This document shows positions 9,255-17,681 of a stretch of DNA of 64,000 bases, one piece after another. The stretch is from the NCBI GenBank assembly GCA_002479765.1, contig DLOZ01000002.1, forward strand, positions 62,001 to 126,000, read 5' to 3'. Position 1 is the first letter of the stretch. Every line of letters starts with the position of its first letter. The translations under genes and the position numbers were made by a program. Origin of the DNA: Sphingomonadales bacterium UBA7471 (GTDB taxonomy: Bacteria; Pseudomonadota; Alphaproteobacteria; Sphingomonadales; Sphingomonadaceae). The notes below the pieces were generated by a model. It ran no database searches. It was not told the DNA's origin and was given only the letters and a program-made list of their open reading frames with translations.

Positions 9255-10410
9255 GCGTCAATGTCTCCAATTCGTGCCGCGCATAAATCCGCGCATCTGC
9301 ATCTATGCTGAACAGATCGTCCAGATGTGTGGGCGCTGCCGGTGCATAGGCCGTCAATGTCGCCTCCACCACATTTGCGATATCCAGAAAGCCAATCTGG
9401 CCATGCAAAAACGCTTCGACGGCAACTTCATTGGCGGCGTTCAGTATGGCCGGCTTTGCGCCGCCCTCGGTAATCGCTGTGCGTGCCAGGCGGAGCGCGG
9501 GAAAGCGCACCATGTCGGGCTGCTCAAACGTCAGTTGGCCGATGGTCGCAAGATCCAGAGGCTTGCAATTCGTGGCCATGCGCTCGGGCCATGCCAGCGC
9601 GCTGGCAATGGGTATGCGCATGTCTGGCGAACCAAGCTGCGCCAGCGTTGAACAATCGTCATACTCCACCATCGAATGGATGACCGATTGCGGATGAACC
9701 AAAATGTCGAGCTTATCGAGCCCTACGGGAAACAGATGATATGCCTCAATCAGCTCAAGGCCTTTGTTCATCATCGTCGCGGAATCGACGCTTATCTTTG
9801 CGCCCATGTCCCAATTGGGATGCGCGACGGCCTGCGCCGGTGTAACCTCACGCATCTGGTCAAGCGAGAACGACCGGAACGGGCCGCCGCTTGCGGTTAG
9901 CGTGATTTTGCGCACATGTTCCAGCTTGCTTCCGGCAAGGCACTGGAAAATGGCATTATGCTCGCTGTCGACGGGTAATAACGCCGCGCCTGACTGCCGA
10001 ACCGCGGCCATCATCAGCGCGCCGGCAGAAACCAGCGCTTCTTTATTGGCAAGGGCGACGGTTTTGCCCGCCTGTATCGCCGCCATGGTCGGCGGCAATC
10101 CAGCGCAGCCCACGATGGATGCCATCGTCCAGTCGACATCACGCTGCGCCGCCTCAACGAGCGCTTGCGCGCCCGCAGCCGCTTCGATGCCCGTGCCTTG
10201 CAACGCATCTTTCAGCGCCGGATAGGCAGCCTCATCAGCAACCACCGCCAGCTCTGCGCCAAATTCAATGGCAAGCTTTGCAAGCGCTGCAGCATTGCCA
10301 TTGGCGGTTAGCGCTACAACGCGATAGGCATCACGGTGCTGACGCACAAGATCGAGGGTGGAAAGCCCCACAGAGCCAGTGGCCCCGAATATCGAAACGC
10401 TGCGTGTCAT
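9244..10410 (-). CDS. dxr: 1-deoxy-D-xylulose 5-phosphate reductoisomerase
   Basis: Dxr makes 2-C-methyl-D-erythritol 4-phosphate, the committed step of the non-mevalonate isoprenoid pathway. The 388-residue protein has the N-terminal NADPH-binding GATGSVGLSTLDLV. Metal and substrate motifs follow: VDSEHNAIFQCL (about 148-159), ASGGPFR (about 173-179), and MNKGLELIEAYHLF (about 213-226). It lies two bases after cdsA, and uppS is also close by, so undecaprenyl and phospholipid precursor genes share one operon. Confidence 0.97.
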   Translation of the reverse strand: MTRSVSIFGATGSVGLSTLDLVRQHRDAYRVVALTANGNAAALAKLAIEFGAELAVVADEAAYPALKDALQGTGIEAAAGAQALVEAAQRDVDWTMASIVGCAGLPPTMAAIQAGKTVALANKEALVSAGALMMAAVRQSGAALLPVDSEHNAIFQCLAGSKLEHVRKITLTASGGPFRSFSLDQMREVTPAQAVAHPNWDMGAKISVDSATMMNKGLELIEAYHLFPVGLDKLDILVHPQSVIHSMVEYDDCSTLAQLGSPDMRIPIASALAWPERMATNCKPLDLATIGQLTFEQPDMVRFPALRLARTAITEGGAKPAILNAANEVAVEAFLHGQIGFLDIANVVEATLTAYAPAAPTHLDDLFSIDADARIYARHELETLTRGN

Positions 10411-10412
10411 CT

Positions 10413-11150
10413 CTAACTGCCCATTGCGCTTTGCGACACGGTGATCAGCCCGGCGACAAATGCGACGGCAATCAAACCGTCGGTCCGATCAAACAAGCCG
10501 CCATGACCCGGAATAAGCCGTCCGGAGTCCTTTACCCCTGCCCGTCGCTTCATCCAGCTTTCGAAAAAGTCGCCGATTTGTGCAACAACGGCAAGTGCAG
10601 CGCCGGTCAAGGCAAGGCGCTGCCAACCATAAGTCAGGTAAACGTCGCCACCGCCCGCGTTGCCGCCCCTGAATGCGTAAATCGCGGCCTGAATAGCGAT
10701 CATCATCAAGCCAGCGCCAATCATGCCGCCCAGCAAACCAGACCATGTTTTGGACGGGCTGATGCGCGGCGCGATTTTTGGCCCGCTTAATGTCCGCCCC
10801 GCGAAATATGCGCCGACATCGGTTCCGATGACACCTGCGATCAGCATGATTGTTGGGGTCATTCCAAAGAAGGGTGCACTAAACAGCAACAAAGTGAAGC
10901 AAGCGAGGCCAACGTACAAAAGCCCACCAACAAGCCAGATGATACGCGCGGGCATATTGCGGGCAAACGCAAGCGCCAGCTTTGTAAACTCCCAATACAC
11001 GCCCAATCCGACCAAAACGATCAGCGCCATAAACGCATAACCACCCAGCCAGGTTGCGCCGATAGCCACCGTCATCATGGCCACGCTTGACAATGTCCGC
11101 ACGCCCAAGTCGGAACGCGGCTTCAGCAACGGAACGCCTTTATCGTTCAT
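10413..11150 (-). CDS. cdsA: phosphatidate cytidylyltransferase CdsA
   Basis: CdsA makes CDP-diacylglycerol from phosphatidate and CTP at the inner membrane. The 245-residue protein has about six hydrophobic segments and the C-terminal family signature running from RRAGVKDSGRLIPGHGGLFD to RTDG (about residues 205-228). The start ATG overlaps the uppS stop by four bases. Length is slightly below the E. coli enzyme, as is usual in alphaproteobacteria. Confidence 0.95.
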   Translation of the reverse strand: MNDKGVPLLKPRSDLGVRTLSSVAMMTVAIGATWLGGYAFMALIVLVGLGVYWEFTKLALAFARNMPARIIWLVGGLLYVGLACFTLLLFSAPFFGMTPTIMLIAGVIGTDVGAYFAGRTLSGPKIAPRISPSKTWSGLLGGMIGAGLMMIAIQAAIYAFRGGNAGGGDVYLTYGWQRLALTGAALAVVAQIGDFFESWMKRRAGVKDSGRLIPGHGGLFDRTDGLIAVAFVAGLITVSQSAMGS

Positions 11151-11893
11151 CGGCCACCATAACGACGCTCACGCGTTGAAAACTCGGTCAAAGCCTGTGC
11201 GAGCTCATCCTTGCTGAAATCGGGCCACAGCGTGTCTGTAAACCAGAACTCGGCATAGGCCGCCTGCCACAGCATGAAATTCGACAACCGCTGTTCGCCC
11301 GATGTCCGGATCAAAAGGTCTAACGGCGGCAGACCTGCGGTATCCAAATTGGCTTCGATAGATTCTACGGTAATGTCACCCTGCGCAGCGGCGGAACGGG
11401 CCGCGCGCACAAGCTCATCCTGCGCGCCATAATTCAACGCGACGGCCAGCGTCGTACGTGTGTTCTGTGACGTCCGCGCAATCGACTCTTCAAGCATCTC
11501 CACAATATCGGGCGCTAATGCTTTGTAATTGCCTATTATCTTTAATCGAACATCATTGGCCGCGAATTCATCGAGATCCGATTTGATGAATTCGCGCATC
11601 AACCCCATCAGGTCGTTGATTTCTTCTTCCGGGCGCTTCCAGTTTTCGCTCGAAAACGCATAAAGGCTGAGCGCTTCCAAGCCCAGATCGCCCGCGGCAC
11701 GCACAATGTTGCGAACGGTCTCAACGCCCTTTTTGTGCCCCATGGCCCGCGGCAACATGCGTTTTTTCGCCCAGCGCCCGTTGCCATCCATAATGATGGC
11801 CACATGCCGCGGCATTTTTCCAGTGCCGGCCTCAATGCGCTCAGTTTGGGAACCGGTGGTCAAGATACTAGCCCGCCCGTTCGTGTCGAGCAA
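11147..11893 (-). CDS. uppS: undecaprenyl diphosphate synthase (isoprenyl transferase)
   Basis: UppS is the cis-prenyltransferase that makes the C55 carrier for cell-wall synthesis. The 248-residue protein has the diphosphate-binding motif HVAIIMDGNGRWAKKR (about residues 30-45), then LYAFSSENWKRP and near the end IRTSGEQRLSNFMLWQAAYAE. It is coupled to cdsA by ATGA and lies 60 bases after frr. Confidence 0.97.
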   Translation of the reverse strand: MLDTNGRASILTTGSQTERIEAGTGKMPRHVAIIMDGNGRWAKKRMLPRAMGHKKGVETVRNIVRAAGDLGLEALSLYAFSSENWKRPEEEINDLMGLMREFIKSDLDEFAANDVRLKIIGNYKALAPDIVEMLEESIARTSQNTRTTLAVALNYGAQDELVRAARSAAAQGDITVESIEANLDTAGLPPLDLLIRTSGEQRLSNFMLWQAAYAEFWFTDTLWPDFSKDELAQALTEFSTRERRYGGR

Positions 11894-11953
11894 AAGAACC
11901 GACTGGCCTCTCGTCTTCGCGCGCGGCGAACGGGCAAGAGGTTGATACAGCGA

Positions 11954-12511
11954 TCACTGGCTAAGGATTTCCTTTTCCTTGTGCGCAGCGGCGTCATCAA
12001 CGGCTTTAATCATCTCGTCGGTCATCTTTTGAACTTCGGTTTCAAGCCGCTTGCGCTCGTCCTCGCTGATTTCCTTCTTATTCTCGTCGGTCTTCAGCCC
12101 GTCATTGGCATCGCGGCGCACGTTGCGGATCGCGATTTTTGCCTTCTCTGCATATTGACCGGCAAGCTTAGCCAGCTCTTTGCGGCGCTCTTCGGTCAAA
12201 TCGGGGATAGGCAGACGCAGTGTCTGGCCATCGGTAATCGGGTTCAGGCCAAGGCCCGCCGAACGGATAGCCTTTTCAACGGGGGTCACGTTTGAACGGT
12301 CCCAAACCTGTACCGACAACAAGCGCGGCTCCGGCGCGCTGACCGTTGCAACCTGGCTCAACGGCATGTGTGCGCCATATACTTCGACCACTACGGGGTC
12401 GAGCAAGGTCACGTTCGCACGGCCCGTGCGCAAACCGGAAAGGTCGCTCTTAAACGAATCAACAGCGCCTTTCATGCGGCGCTCGACATCAGTCTTGTCA
12501 TATTGCGGCAT
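11954..12511 (-). CDS. frr: ribosome recycling factor
   Basis: RRF splits post-termination ribosomes with EF-G. The 185-residue protein has the typical start [20 protein letters not shown], the [20 protein letters not shown] segment and the basic region [20 protein letters not shown]. The gene begins three bases after the pyrH stop. Confidence 0.97.
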   Translation of the reverse strand: MPQYDKTDVERRMKGAVDSFKSDLSGLRTGRANVTLLDPVVVEVYGAHMPLSQVATVSAPEPRLLSVQVWDRSNVTPVEKAIRSAGLGLNPITDGQTLRLPIPDLTEERRKELAKLAGQYAEKAKIAIRNVRRDANDGLKTDENKKEISEDERKRLETEVQKMTDEMIKAVDDAAAHKEKEILSQ

Positions 12512-12514
12512 GAT

Positions 12515-13240
12515 TCAATTTCCTTCGCTTGTTACCACAGTAGAAGTGCCGCTTCCGTCCAGCACTTTCAAAATATTGCCTTGTTCGCGGATGGAGAACA
12601 CCACGATTGGAATGTTGTTGTCCCGGCAAAGCGACACGGCGCTCGCGTCCATAACCTTCAGATTATCTGCCAAGACCCGGTCGTAACTCAATGTTTCATA
12701 ACGGGTTGCTGTCGCGACCTTCTTTGGATCGGCATCATATACGCCATCGACCGAAGTGCCTTTGAACAAGGCGTCACATTGCATTTCAGCAGCACGTAAT
12801 GCAGCGCCGCTATCGGTCGTAAAGAACGGCGCGCCAACACCAGCTGCGAAAATAACGATCCGGCCTTTTTCCAGATGACGTTCTGCGCGGCGGCGAATGA
12901 CAGGCTCGCACACCTTGTCCATTTCGATCGCTGACTGAACCCGTGTGGGAACGCCAAGCTGTTCGAGCGCATTCTGCATGGCCAACGCATTCATGACCGT
13001 TGCCAGCATGCCCATATAGTCCGCCTGCGCGCGGTCCATACCCTTGGCAGCACCGGCCATTCCGCGGAAAATGTTGCCACCACCGATAACGAGGCAGAGT
13101 TGAAGCCCGGTATCCTGGGCCGCCTTCACTTCTTCGGCGACGCGCGCGACGGTATCGGGGTCAATGCCATAGGCCTGATCCCCCATCAGCACTTCGCCCG
13201 AAAGCTTAAGCAATATACGACGATAGCCGTGCGCGCTCAT
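12515..13240 (-). CDS. pyrH: UMP kinase
   Basis: PyrH phosphorylates UMP in pyrimidine nucleotide synthesis. I take ATG 13240 ([20 protein letters not shown]), giving 241 residues, the family length. The upstream 21 codons are less likely because homologous proteins begin at this motif. Visible motifs are the nucleotide-binding [14 protein letters not shown] and [14 protein letters not shown]. The gene follows tsf at a distance of about 100 bases and is followed directly by frr. Confidence 0.96.
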   Translation of the reverse strand: MSAHGYRRILLKLSGEVLMGDQAYGIDPDTVARVAEEVKAAQDTGLQLCLVIGGGNIFRGMAGAAKGMDRAQADYMGMLATVMNALAMQNALEQLGVPTRVQSAIEMDKVCEPVIRRRAERHLEKGRIVIFAAGVGAPFFTTDSGAALRAAEMQCDALFKGTSVDGVYDADPKKVATATRYETLSYDRVLADNLKVMDASAVSLCRDNNIPIVVFSIREQGNILKVLDGSGTSTVVTSEGN

Positions 13241-13311
13241 AATGTCCCTCGTCCCGATACAATAATGGCGCCCAGCTATAGGAGCCGCGCGCCACATCGC
13301 CAAGGCTTTAT

Positions 13312-13329
13312 CCCCGTCATCTGACGGGG
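13312..13329 (-). terminator. hairpin between tsf and pyrH
   Basis: CCCCGTCA and TGACGGGG form a perfect 8-bp stem with a two-base turn, 13 bases past the tsf stop. There is no U run, so it may be a partial terminator, a processing site or a stabiliser separating rpsB-tsf from pyrH. Confidence 0.4.
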
Positions 13330-13342
13330 AAGCCCAGAATAT

Positions 13343-14269
13343 TTATGCGCCGACCGCAGCAGCCACTTCAGCTGCAAAGTCAGACACTTCCTTTTCGATA
13401 CCTTCACCAAGCTGGAAGCGGACATAGTCCTTCAACACGATTGGCTTGCCGGCTTCTTTACCAGCTGCGGCAACAACGTCGGAAATCGGTGTCTTGCCGT
13501 CCATAACAAATGGCTGGCTCAACAAAGCATTTTCCTTTGCGAACTTCTTAACAGCGCCTTCAACCATCTTTTCGACGATATCGGCAGGCTTGCCGCTTTC
13601 CGAAGCCTTCTCACGGGCAATGCCACGCTCGCGCTCAAGTGTTTCTGCGTCCAAACCGGTTTCGTCGAGCGAAAGCGGGAATGCAGCAGCAATGTGCATC
13701 GCCAGTTGCTTGCCGAGGCCATCCAGCGTTGCAGCGTCTGCTTCGCTTTCGAGCGCCACGAGAACGCCGATACCACCCATGCCAGGCGCAGCAGCGTTGT
13801 GTACGTAAGACACGACGCGGCCATTGCTGACCGAAAGCGACTTAACGCGGCGGATAACCTGGTTTTCACCGATGGTTGCGATGTTGTTGGTCAAACGATC
13901 CTGAACGGTTTCGCCTTCGCCATAAGGCGCCGCCAAAACAGCTTCAGCGTCATTTGCGCTCAGGCTCAATGCAATATTGCTGACGGCAGAAACGAACTCT
14001 TGGAACTGCTCGTTCTTCGCAACGAAGTCCGTCTGGCTGTTGACTTCGATGGCGGTACCCTTGGTACCTTCAACGGCAACGCCAACAAGACCTTCTGCAG
14101 CCGTGCGGCTCGATTTCTTGGCGGCAGTTGCAAGGCCCTTGGCACGCAGCAAATCTACCGCGGCTTCGATATCGCCATTGGTTTCTTCAAGCGCCTTTTT
14201 GGCGTCCATCATGCCAGCGCCGGAAAGCTCACGCAGTTCCTTGACGGCTGAAGCTGTAATTGCAGACAT
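13343..14269 (-). CDS. tsf: translation elongation factor Ts
   Basis: EF-Ts recycles EF-Tu. Starting at ATG 14269 ([20 protein letters not shown]), with AAAGGAC five to six bases upstream, it has 308 residues. The diagnostic [16 protein letters not shown] motif is at residues 16-27 and [13 protein letters not shown] near residue 80. The longer frame reaching 14395 is rejected because it reads through the leader. Confidence 0.97.
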   Translation of the reverse strand: MSAITASAVKELRELSGAGMMDAKKALEETNGDIEAAVDLLRAKGLATAAKKSSRTAAEGLVGVAVEGTKGTAIEVNSQTDFVAKNEQFQEFVSAVSNIALSLSANDAEAVLAAPYGEGETVQDRLTNNIATIGENQVIRRVKSLSVSNGRVVSYVHNAAAPGMGGIGVLVALESEADAATLDGLGKQLAMHIAAAFPLSLDETGLDAETLERERGIAREKASESGKPADIVEKMVEGAVKKFAKENALLSQPFVMDGKTPISDVVAAAGKEAGKPIVLKDYVRFQLGEGIEKEVSDFAAEVAAAVGA

Positions 14270-14383
14270 ATTTTGTCCTTTCGAATGAATGCGGCGGCAC
14301 CCATAGCCGCCAATTTTGTCATTCCCGTGAAATCGGGAAAATATGATCCGAGAACGATGTGTACACCGATGTTTCGGGTCATG

Positions 14384-14404
14384 CCCCCCGAACAAGTCGG
14401 GGGG
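14384..14404 (-). terminator. strong hairpin between rpsB and tsf (possible attenuator)
   Basis: CCCCCCGA and TCGGGGGG form an 8-bp GC stem with a five-base loop, 13 bases past the rpsB stop. A second small dyad (CCCGTGAAATCGGG, 14324-14337) follows in the 148-base gap. Such structures may set the S2 to EF-Ts ratio by partial termination or processing. Confidence 0.45.
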
Positions 14405-14417
14405 TCATAAGCTTTAT

Positions 14418-15227
14418 TTACGCGTCAGCAGCTGGTGCTTCTTCTGCAGCGACTTCGGCTACAGGTGCAGCTTCTTCGGCCAATGCAGGTTCAGCAGCTG
14501 GTTCAACTTCGGCACCAAGATCAACGCCCTTGGCAACCTTAGCATTTACGTTGCCCTTGGTTGCCGCAGTGGCAACGGCGTCGCAGTACAAACGAATGGC
14601 GCGCGCTGCGTCATCATTTGCAGGAACCGGGAACGCGATACCGTCTGGCGATACGTTCGAATCGAGGATCGCGATGACAGGGATACCAAGAACATTGGCT
14701 TCCTTGATGGCGAGTTCTTCCTTGTTGGCGTCGATGACGAACATCACGTCAGGAATGCCGCCCATGTCGCGGATACCGCCAAGGCTCATTTCAAGCTTGT
14801 CGCGCTCGCGGGTCATCTGAAGAATTTCCTTCTTCGTAAAACCGTGCGTGTCGCCCGAAAGCTGCTCTTCAAGCGTCTTGAGCTTCTTGATCGAGTTCGA
14901 AATGGTCTTCCAGTTGGTGAGCATGCCGCCCAACCAGCGATGGTTGACGAAATGCTGACCCGATGCGCGTGCTGCGTCCGCGATTGGGCCCTGTGCCTGG
15001 CGCTTTGTGCCAACGAACAGAACCTTGCCGCCCGACGAAACGCTCTGGGCAACGAAATCAAGCGCACGTGCGAACAATGGCACGGACTGCGACAGATCGA
15101 GAATGTGGATGCCGTTGCGCGCGCCGAAGATATACGGCTTCATACGCGGGTTCCAACGGTGTGTTTGGTGGCCAAAATGGGCCCCAGCTTCAAGCAATTG
15201 CTGCATGGTTACGACAGGTGCCGCCAT
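14418..15227 (-). CDS. rpsB: 30S ribosomal protein S2
   Basis: The 269-residue protein has the S2 opening [20 protein letters not shown] and the motif [13 protein letters not shown]. An alanine/glutamate-rich C-terminal extension (about residues 245-269) is typical of alphaproteobacteria. ATG 15227 has GGAGAAG upstream, and the promoter proposed at 15335-15361 fits as its driver. Confidence 0.97.
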   Translation of the reverse strand: MAAPVVTMQQLLEAGAHFGHQTHRWNPRMKPYIFGARNGIHILDLSQSVPLFARALDFVAQSVSSGGKVLFVGTKRQAQGPIADAARASGQHFVNHRWLGGMLTNWKTISNSIKKLKTLEEQLSGDTHGFTKKEILQMTRERDKLEMSLGGIRDMGGIPDVMFVIDANKEELAIKEANVLGIPVIAILDSNVSPDGIAFPVPANDDAARAIRLYCDAVATAATKGNVNAKVAKGVDLGAEVEPAAEPALAEEAAPVAEVAAEEAPAADA

Positions 15228-15334
15228 GGTACTTCTCCTTCCGGTTGAGCCTCTGGGAAACTAGAACGTCACTGTTGCCTAAAAGACAAAGATCAGCACC
15301 GGTATGTGCGTTTCCCATGTGGAATGAGCGCGCC

Positions 15335-15361
15335 GTTATAGCCGCGACAGGGATTCGTCAA
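15335..15361 (-). promoter_or_regulatory. candidate sigma-70 promoter for rpsB-tsf
   Basis: On the minus strand TTGACG (15356-15361) and TATAAC (15335-15340) are separated by 15 bases. This is slightly short but otherwise near consensus, and lies about 110 bases upstream of rpsB. Confidence 0.55.
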
Positions 15362-15489
15362 GCGGTTTAGCCCTTTGTTAGCAACTATATGGGTAAGACG
15401 CGGGTTATGACGAACCCGAACGATGGCATTAAATACTGTGTTCCCGGATTGGAACGGGGATTCCGCTTTGGTGAAGCGAGGACAGCAGC

Positions 15490-16227
15490 ATGATGGCGCG
15501 GCGGGGGGTGCTTGGGATGCTGGCGGGCGGTGCGGTGGCTTTGCTGTCGGGGTGCGGGTTGATCTGGGGGGCGGACCGGTTGCGGCAGAAGATTACGGTG
15601 GAGGTGGAAACGCCCGATGGTCCGCGCACGGGCAGCTCAGTTGTCGAGACCGAAGTGCGCGAGGGCAAAAGCTGGGGCGATGCGTCGGGGACCAGTTTTC
15701 ATCTAAAGGGTGAGGCAGTGGCGATTGACCTGCCCGGCGGGCGGACTCTGTTTGCGCTGCTGTGCGGCGCGGATGGCACGCAAGGCGATGCGACAGGTTA
15801 TCAAACGCGGCTACTGTACGAAGTGTTGCGCGCCATTGGGCCATCCGGCCCGGCGGGGGATGTGTCGCACATGGATGTAATGCAGGCGCGCGCAGCGGCA
15901 CAGGATGCGGAAGTGAAGCTGAATTTACCACAGTGGCTTTACCCGATGCTTGTTACGTTCACCGACATCGACGACCCCAAATCGGTGCAGCGCGTCGACC
16001 CCGCAAACCTTGCCGCCAGCTTTGGTCCCGGCATACGCCTGAAACGCATCACCGTGGAAGTCACCGATGACGATGTCACAACAGGGATTGAGAAGAGGTT
16101 GGGGTGGTTGAGCAAATATTGGAATCAAATGCTCAACGGCGACAAAATCGAGTGGATGGATAAACAAGAGCTTTCCGCACATTTAGGTGCCGGATCTTTT
16201 TCTACGTTTCGGGATTACAGCAAATGA
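15490..16227 (+). CDS. putative lipoprotein of unknown function
   Basis: I do not recognise a characterised family. The 245-residue protein has an arginine-containing N-terminus and a hydrophobic core ending in the lipobox LLSGCG (cysteine about residue 22), so it should be lipidated and held in the envelope. The rest is soluble, with a central beta-rich region (KITVEVETPDG, GEAVAIDLPGGRTLFALLCG) and a tryptophan-containing LNLPQWLYPMLVTF. GAGGA lies nine bases before the ATG. It is divergent from rpsB and has no gene partner on its strand. It is probably a real gene, given the lipobox, the ribosome-binding site and coherent codon use. Confidence 0.7.
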   Translation: MMARRGVLGMLAGGAVALLSGCGLIWGADRLRQKITVEVETPDGPRTGSSVVETEVREGKSWGDASGTSFHLKGEAVAIDLPGGRTLFALLCGADGTQGDATGYQTRLLYEVLRAIGPSGPAGDVSHMDVMQARAAAQDAEVKLNLPQWLYPMLVTFTDIDDPKSVQRVDPANLAASFGPGIRLKRITVEVTDDDVTTGIEKRLGWLSKYWNQMLNGDKIEWMDKQELSAHLGAGSFSTFRDYSK

Positions 16228-16793
16228 ACCGCGACTTATTCCTCGCCATCCTCTCAATGGAATTACGGTGACACGTACGATATACCCCAGACAGAGCAAA
16301 AGGGCGAGCCGGCTGGGCCCTCGCCCATAGCGCGAGCGCACAGCCTCGCAAAAACCAAACGCTGCGCCAATGTATCTCGCACAAAGGCACGAAGGCACGA
16401 AGATGGGCCGCCCTCATCCCGACCGCCCTGTCGTCCCTCCCCCCGTCATCCCTCACCCCGTCATCCTGAACTTGTTTCAGGATCTTACTATTTCGACGTG
16501 GGAAGTAAGATCCTGAAACAAGTTCAGGATGACGAACAGGGGCATGAGGAAAGTGTGTTGGAATTGCGGGAACCACGGCGACAGTGCGCCAAATCATTGC
16601 TTTCCATGGCGTCGCACCGCGCGATTCCAAGAAAGTTATCCACAGCCAATCCCCGAAATACTCCACTTCATTTCGGCGGTGAGAACATGCTTGACAAGCG
16701 AGAACAAATAGTGAACAAGGACTCAAACGCTGCCCATGCCGGGCCAGCATAGCCCGCTAAATATTTTGGCGGGGGACAGAAAGGACCAGTGCC
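16228..16793. other. gene-poor stretch with repeats (566 bases)
   Basis: No convincing coding region is seen. It contains short direct repeats (AAGGCACGAAGGCACGAAG near 16382-16401, and CCCCGTCATCC copies near 16440-16465), the large palindrome listed separately, and one perfect DnaA-box word TTATCCACA at 16636-16644. A leftward open frame across it gives the peptide HPELVSGS, which is the translated repeat and not a protein. Confidence 0.7.
16460..16533. repeat. palindromic repeat with perfect 29-bp arms
   Basis: The left arm (16460-16488, starting GTCATCCTGAACTTG) and right arm (16505-16533) are exact reverse complements around a 16-base loop. The core CCTGAACTTGTTTCAGGATC is itself dyad-like. 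It resembles the REP/ERIC-type intergenic palindromes that are abundant in sphingomonad chromosomes; that familiarity is from general knowledge, not from a search. Confidence 0.85.
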
Positions 16794-17033
16794 ATGACTA
16801 TCGTAGCTTCCCTTCTTTTTGTGACCGCGCTTGGCTTGTCGGCCGGCACAATATTTTTAACAGTGCGCAATGCCATGCCGCGGATACGTGAAGTCGTTGC
16901 AATGGAATTTGCAGGCGAAGTTGCGCGCGAACGGCGCATCATATGTGGCGACATGCGTCGTCGCACCCCCGCAACGATTATCGCATTCCCGGTCGCTGGC
17001 CGCTCCATGGGCGAAATGCGCCTCGCCGCTTAA
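16794..17033 (+). CDS. small membrane-anchored hypothetical protein
   Basis: This 79-residue protein is of unknown function. AAGGA sits eight bases before the ATG. The N-terminus MTIVASLLFVTALGLSAGTI forms one membrane span or uncleaved signal (residues 4-25), followed by a basic arginine-rich tail (about residues 45-57). A rho-independent terminator follows 45 bases later, which supports an expressed transcript. Confidence 0.6.
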   Translation: MTIVASLLFVTALGLSAGTIFLTVRNAMPRIREVVAMEFAGEVARERRIICGDMRRRTPATIIAFPVAGRSMGEMRLAA

Positions 17034-17078
17034 AAGATTTTATTGCGCAAACGGGCCGGGCAAATCGGCTCCACCATC

Positions 17079-17103
17079 ACGCCGCCGTCATGGCGGCGTT
17101 TTT
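17079..17103 (+). terminator. rho-independent terminator
   Basis: ACGCCGCC-GTCAT-GGCGGCGT followed by TTTT lies after the small protein gene at 16794-17033 and reads on the plus strand. Confidence 0.8.
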
Positions 17104-17159
17104 GCGGGTGCGTTATATTTGCCATGTTGCACCGCGGCCATGCCCGCTGGCGCCGGGCA

Positions 17160-17190
17160 TAAAAAAAGGGCGGGTGCTTTCGCCCCGCCC
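17160..17190 (-). terminator. rho-independent terminator of the HU gene
   Basis: On the minus strand GGGCGGG and CCCGCCC form a 7-bp stem followed by a run of seven or more T, 27 bases past the HU stop. It is a strong canonical terminator. Confidence 0.85.
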
Positions 17191-17216
17191 CTTTCACCAA
17201 ATAGATTTGGTCTGTC

Positions 17217-17489
17217 TTAGTTGACGGCATCCTTAAGCGCCTTGCCAGCCTTGAACTTAGGCTGAGTCGATGCTTTGATGGTCATTGGTTCGCCAGTGCG
17301 TGGGTTACGGCCGGTCGAAGCCTTACGCTTTGCAACGCCGAATGTGCCGAAGCCAACGAGACGTACTTCGCCGCCGCTCTTCAGCGCGCCAGTGATTGCT
17401 TCAAAGGTCGCTTCTACTGCTTTACCAGCGTCTGCCTTGGTCAGGCCGCTTGCTTCTGCAACTGCATTGACGAGATCTTGCTTGTTCAT
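17217..17489 (-). CDS. hup: DNA-binding protein HU
   Basis: This is a 90-residue histone-like nucleoid protein beginning MNKQDLVNAVAEASGLTKAD. The beta-arm signature GFGTFGVAKRKASTGRNPRTG spans about residues 47-67, and the arginine/proline tip that intercalates into DNA is present. It is monocistronic, with a near-consensus promoter (17567-17595) and its own terminator. The lon-hup adjacency is common in proteobacteria. Confidence 0.97.
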   Translation of the reverse strand: MNKQDLVNAVAEASGLTKADAGKAVEATFEAITGALKSGGEVRLVGFGTFGVAKRKASTGRNPRTGEPMTIKASTQPKFKAGKALKDAVN

Positions 17490-17566
17490 ATTGGGAACCC
17501 CCCTCTCAAAAATTGTATGAAACTCAAAACATTGGTTAATTGAGTCGCGGCGTGAGCCGGCCGCGC

Positions 17567-17595
17567 GATAATGATGACATTGCGTGCACTGTCAA
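17567..17595 (-). promoter_or_regulatory. candidate promoter of hup
   Basis: On the minus strand TTGACA (17590-17595) and ATTATC (17567-17572) are separated by 17 bases, 78 bases before the hup ATG. Confidence 0.6.
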
Positions 17596-17681
17596 AGGAA
17601 AAATCCGCCCAAAACCGTCATTTTCTGTGAAAAACTGCCAGTTTCACCGATAACGACCAACCGAAAGCAATAAATCACCTC

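Noticed and set aside
14343..15248. 301-codon plus-strand frame over rpsB
   Set aside because: It is a shadow of the S2 gene; no domain or ribosome-binding site was seen.
16636..16644. Perfect DnaA box as a possible replication origin
   Set aside because: Only one box, with no AT-rich unwinding region, box cluster or origin-type neighbours.
16202..16750. Leftward 182-codon frame with HPELVSGS
   Set aside because: It is a translation of the palindromic repeat and low-complexity flanks, without a ribosome-binding site or domain.
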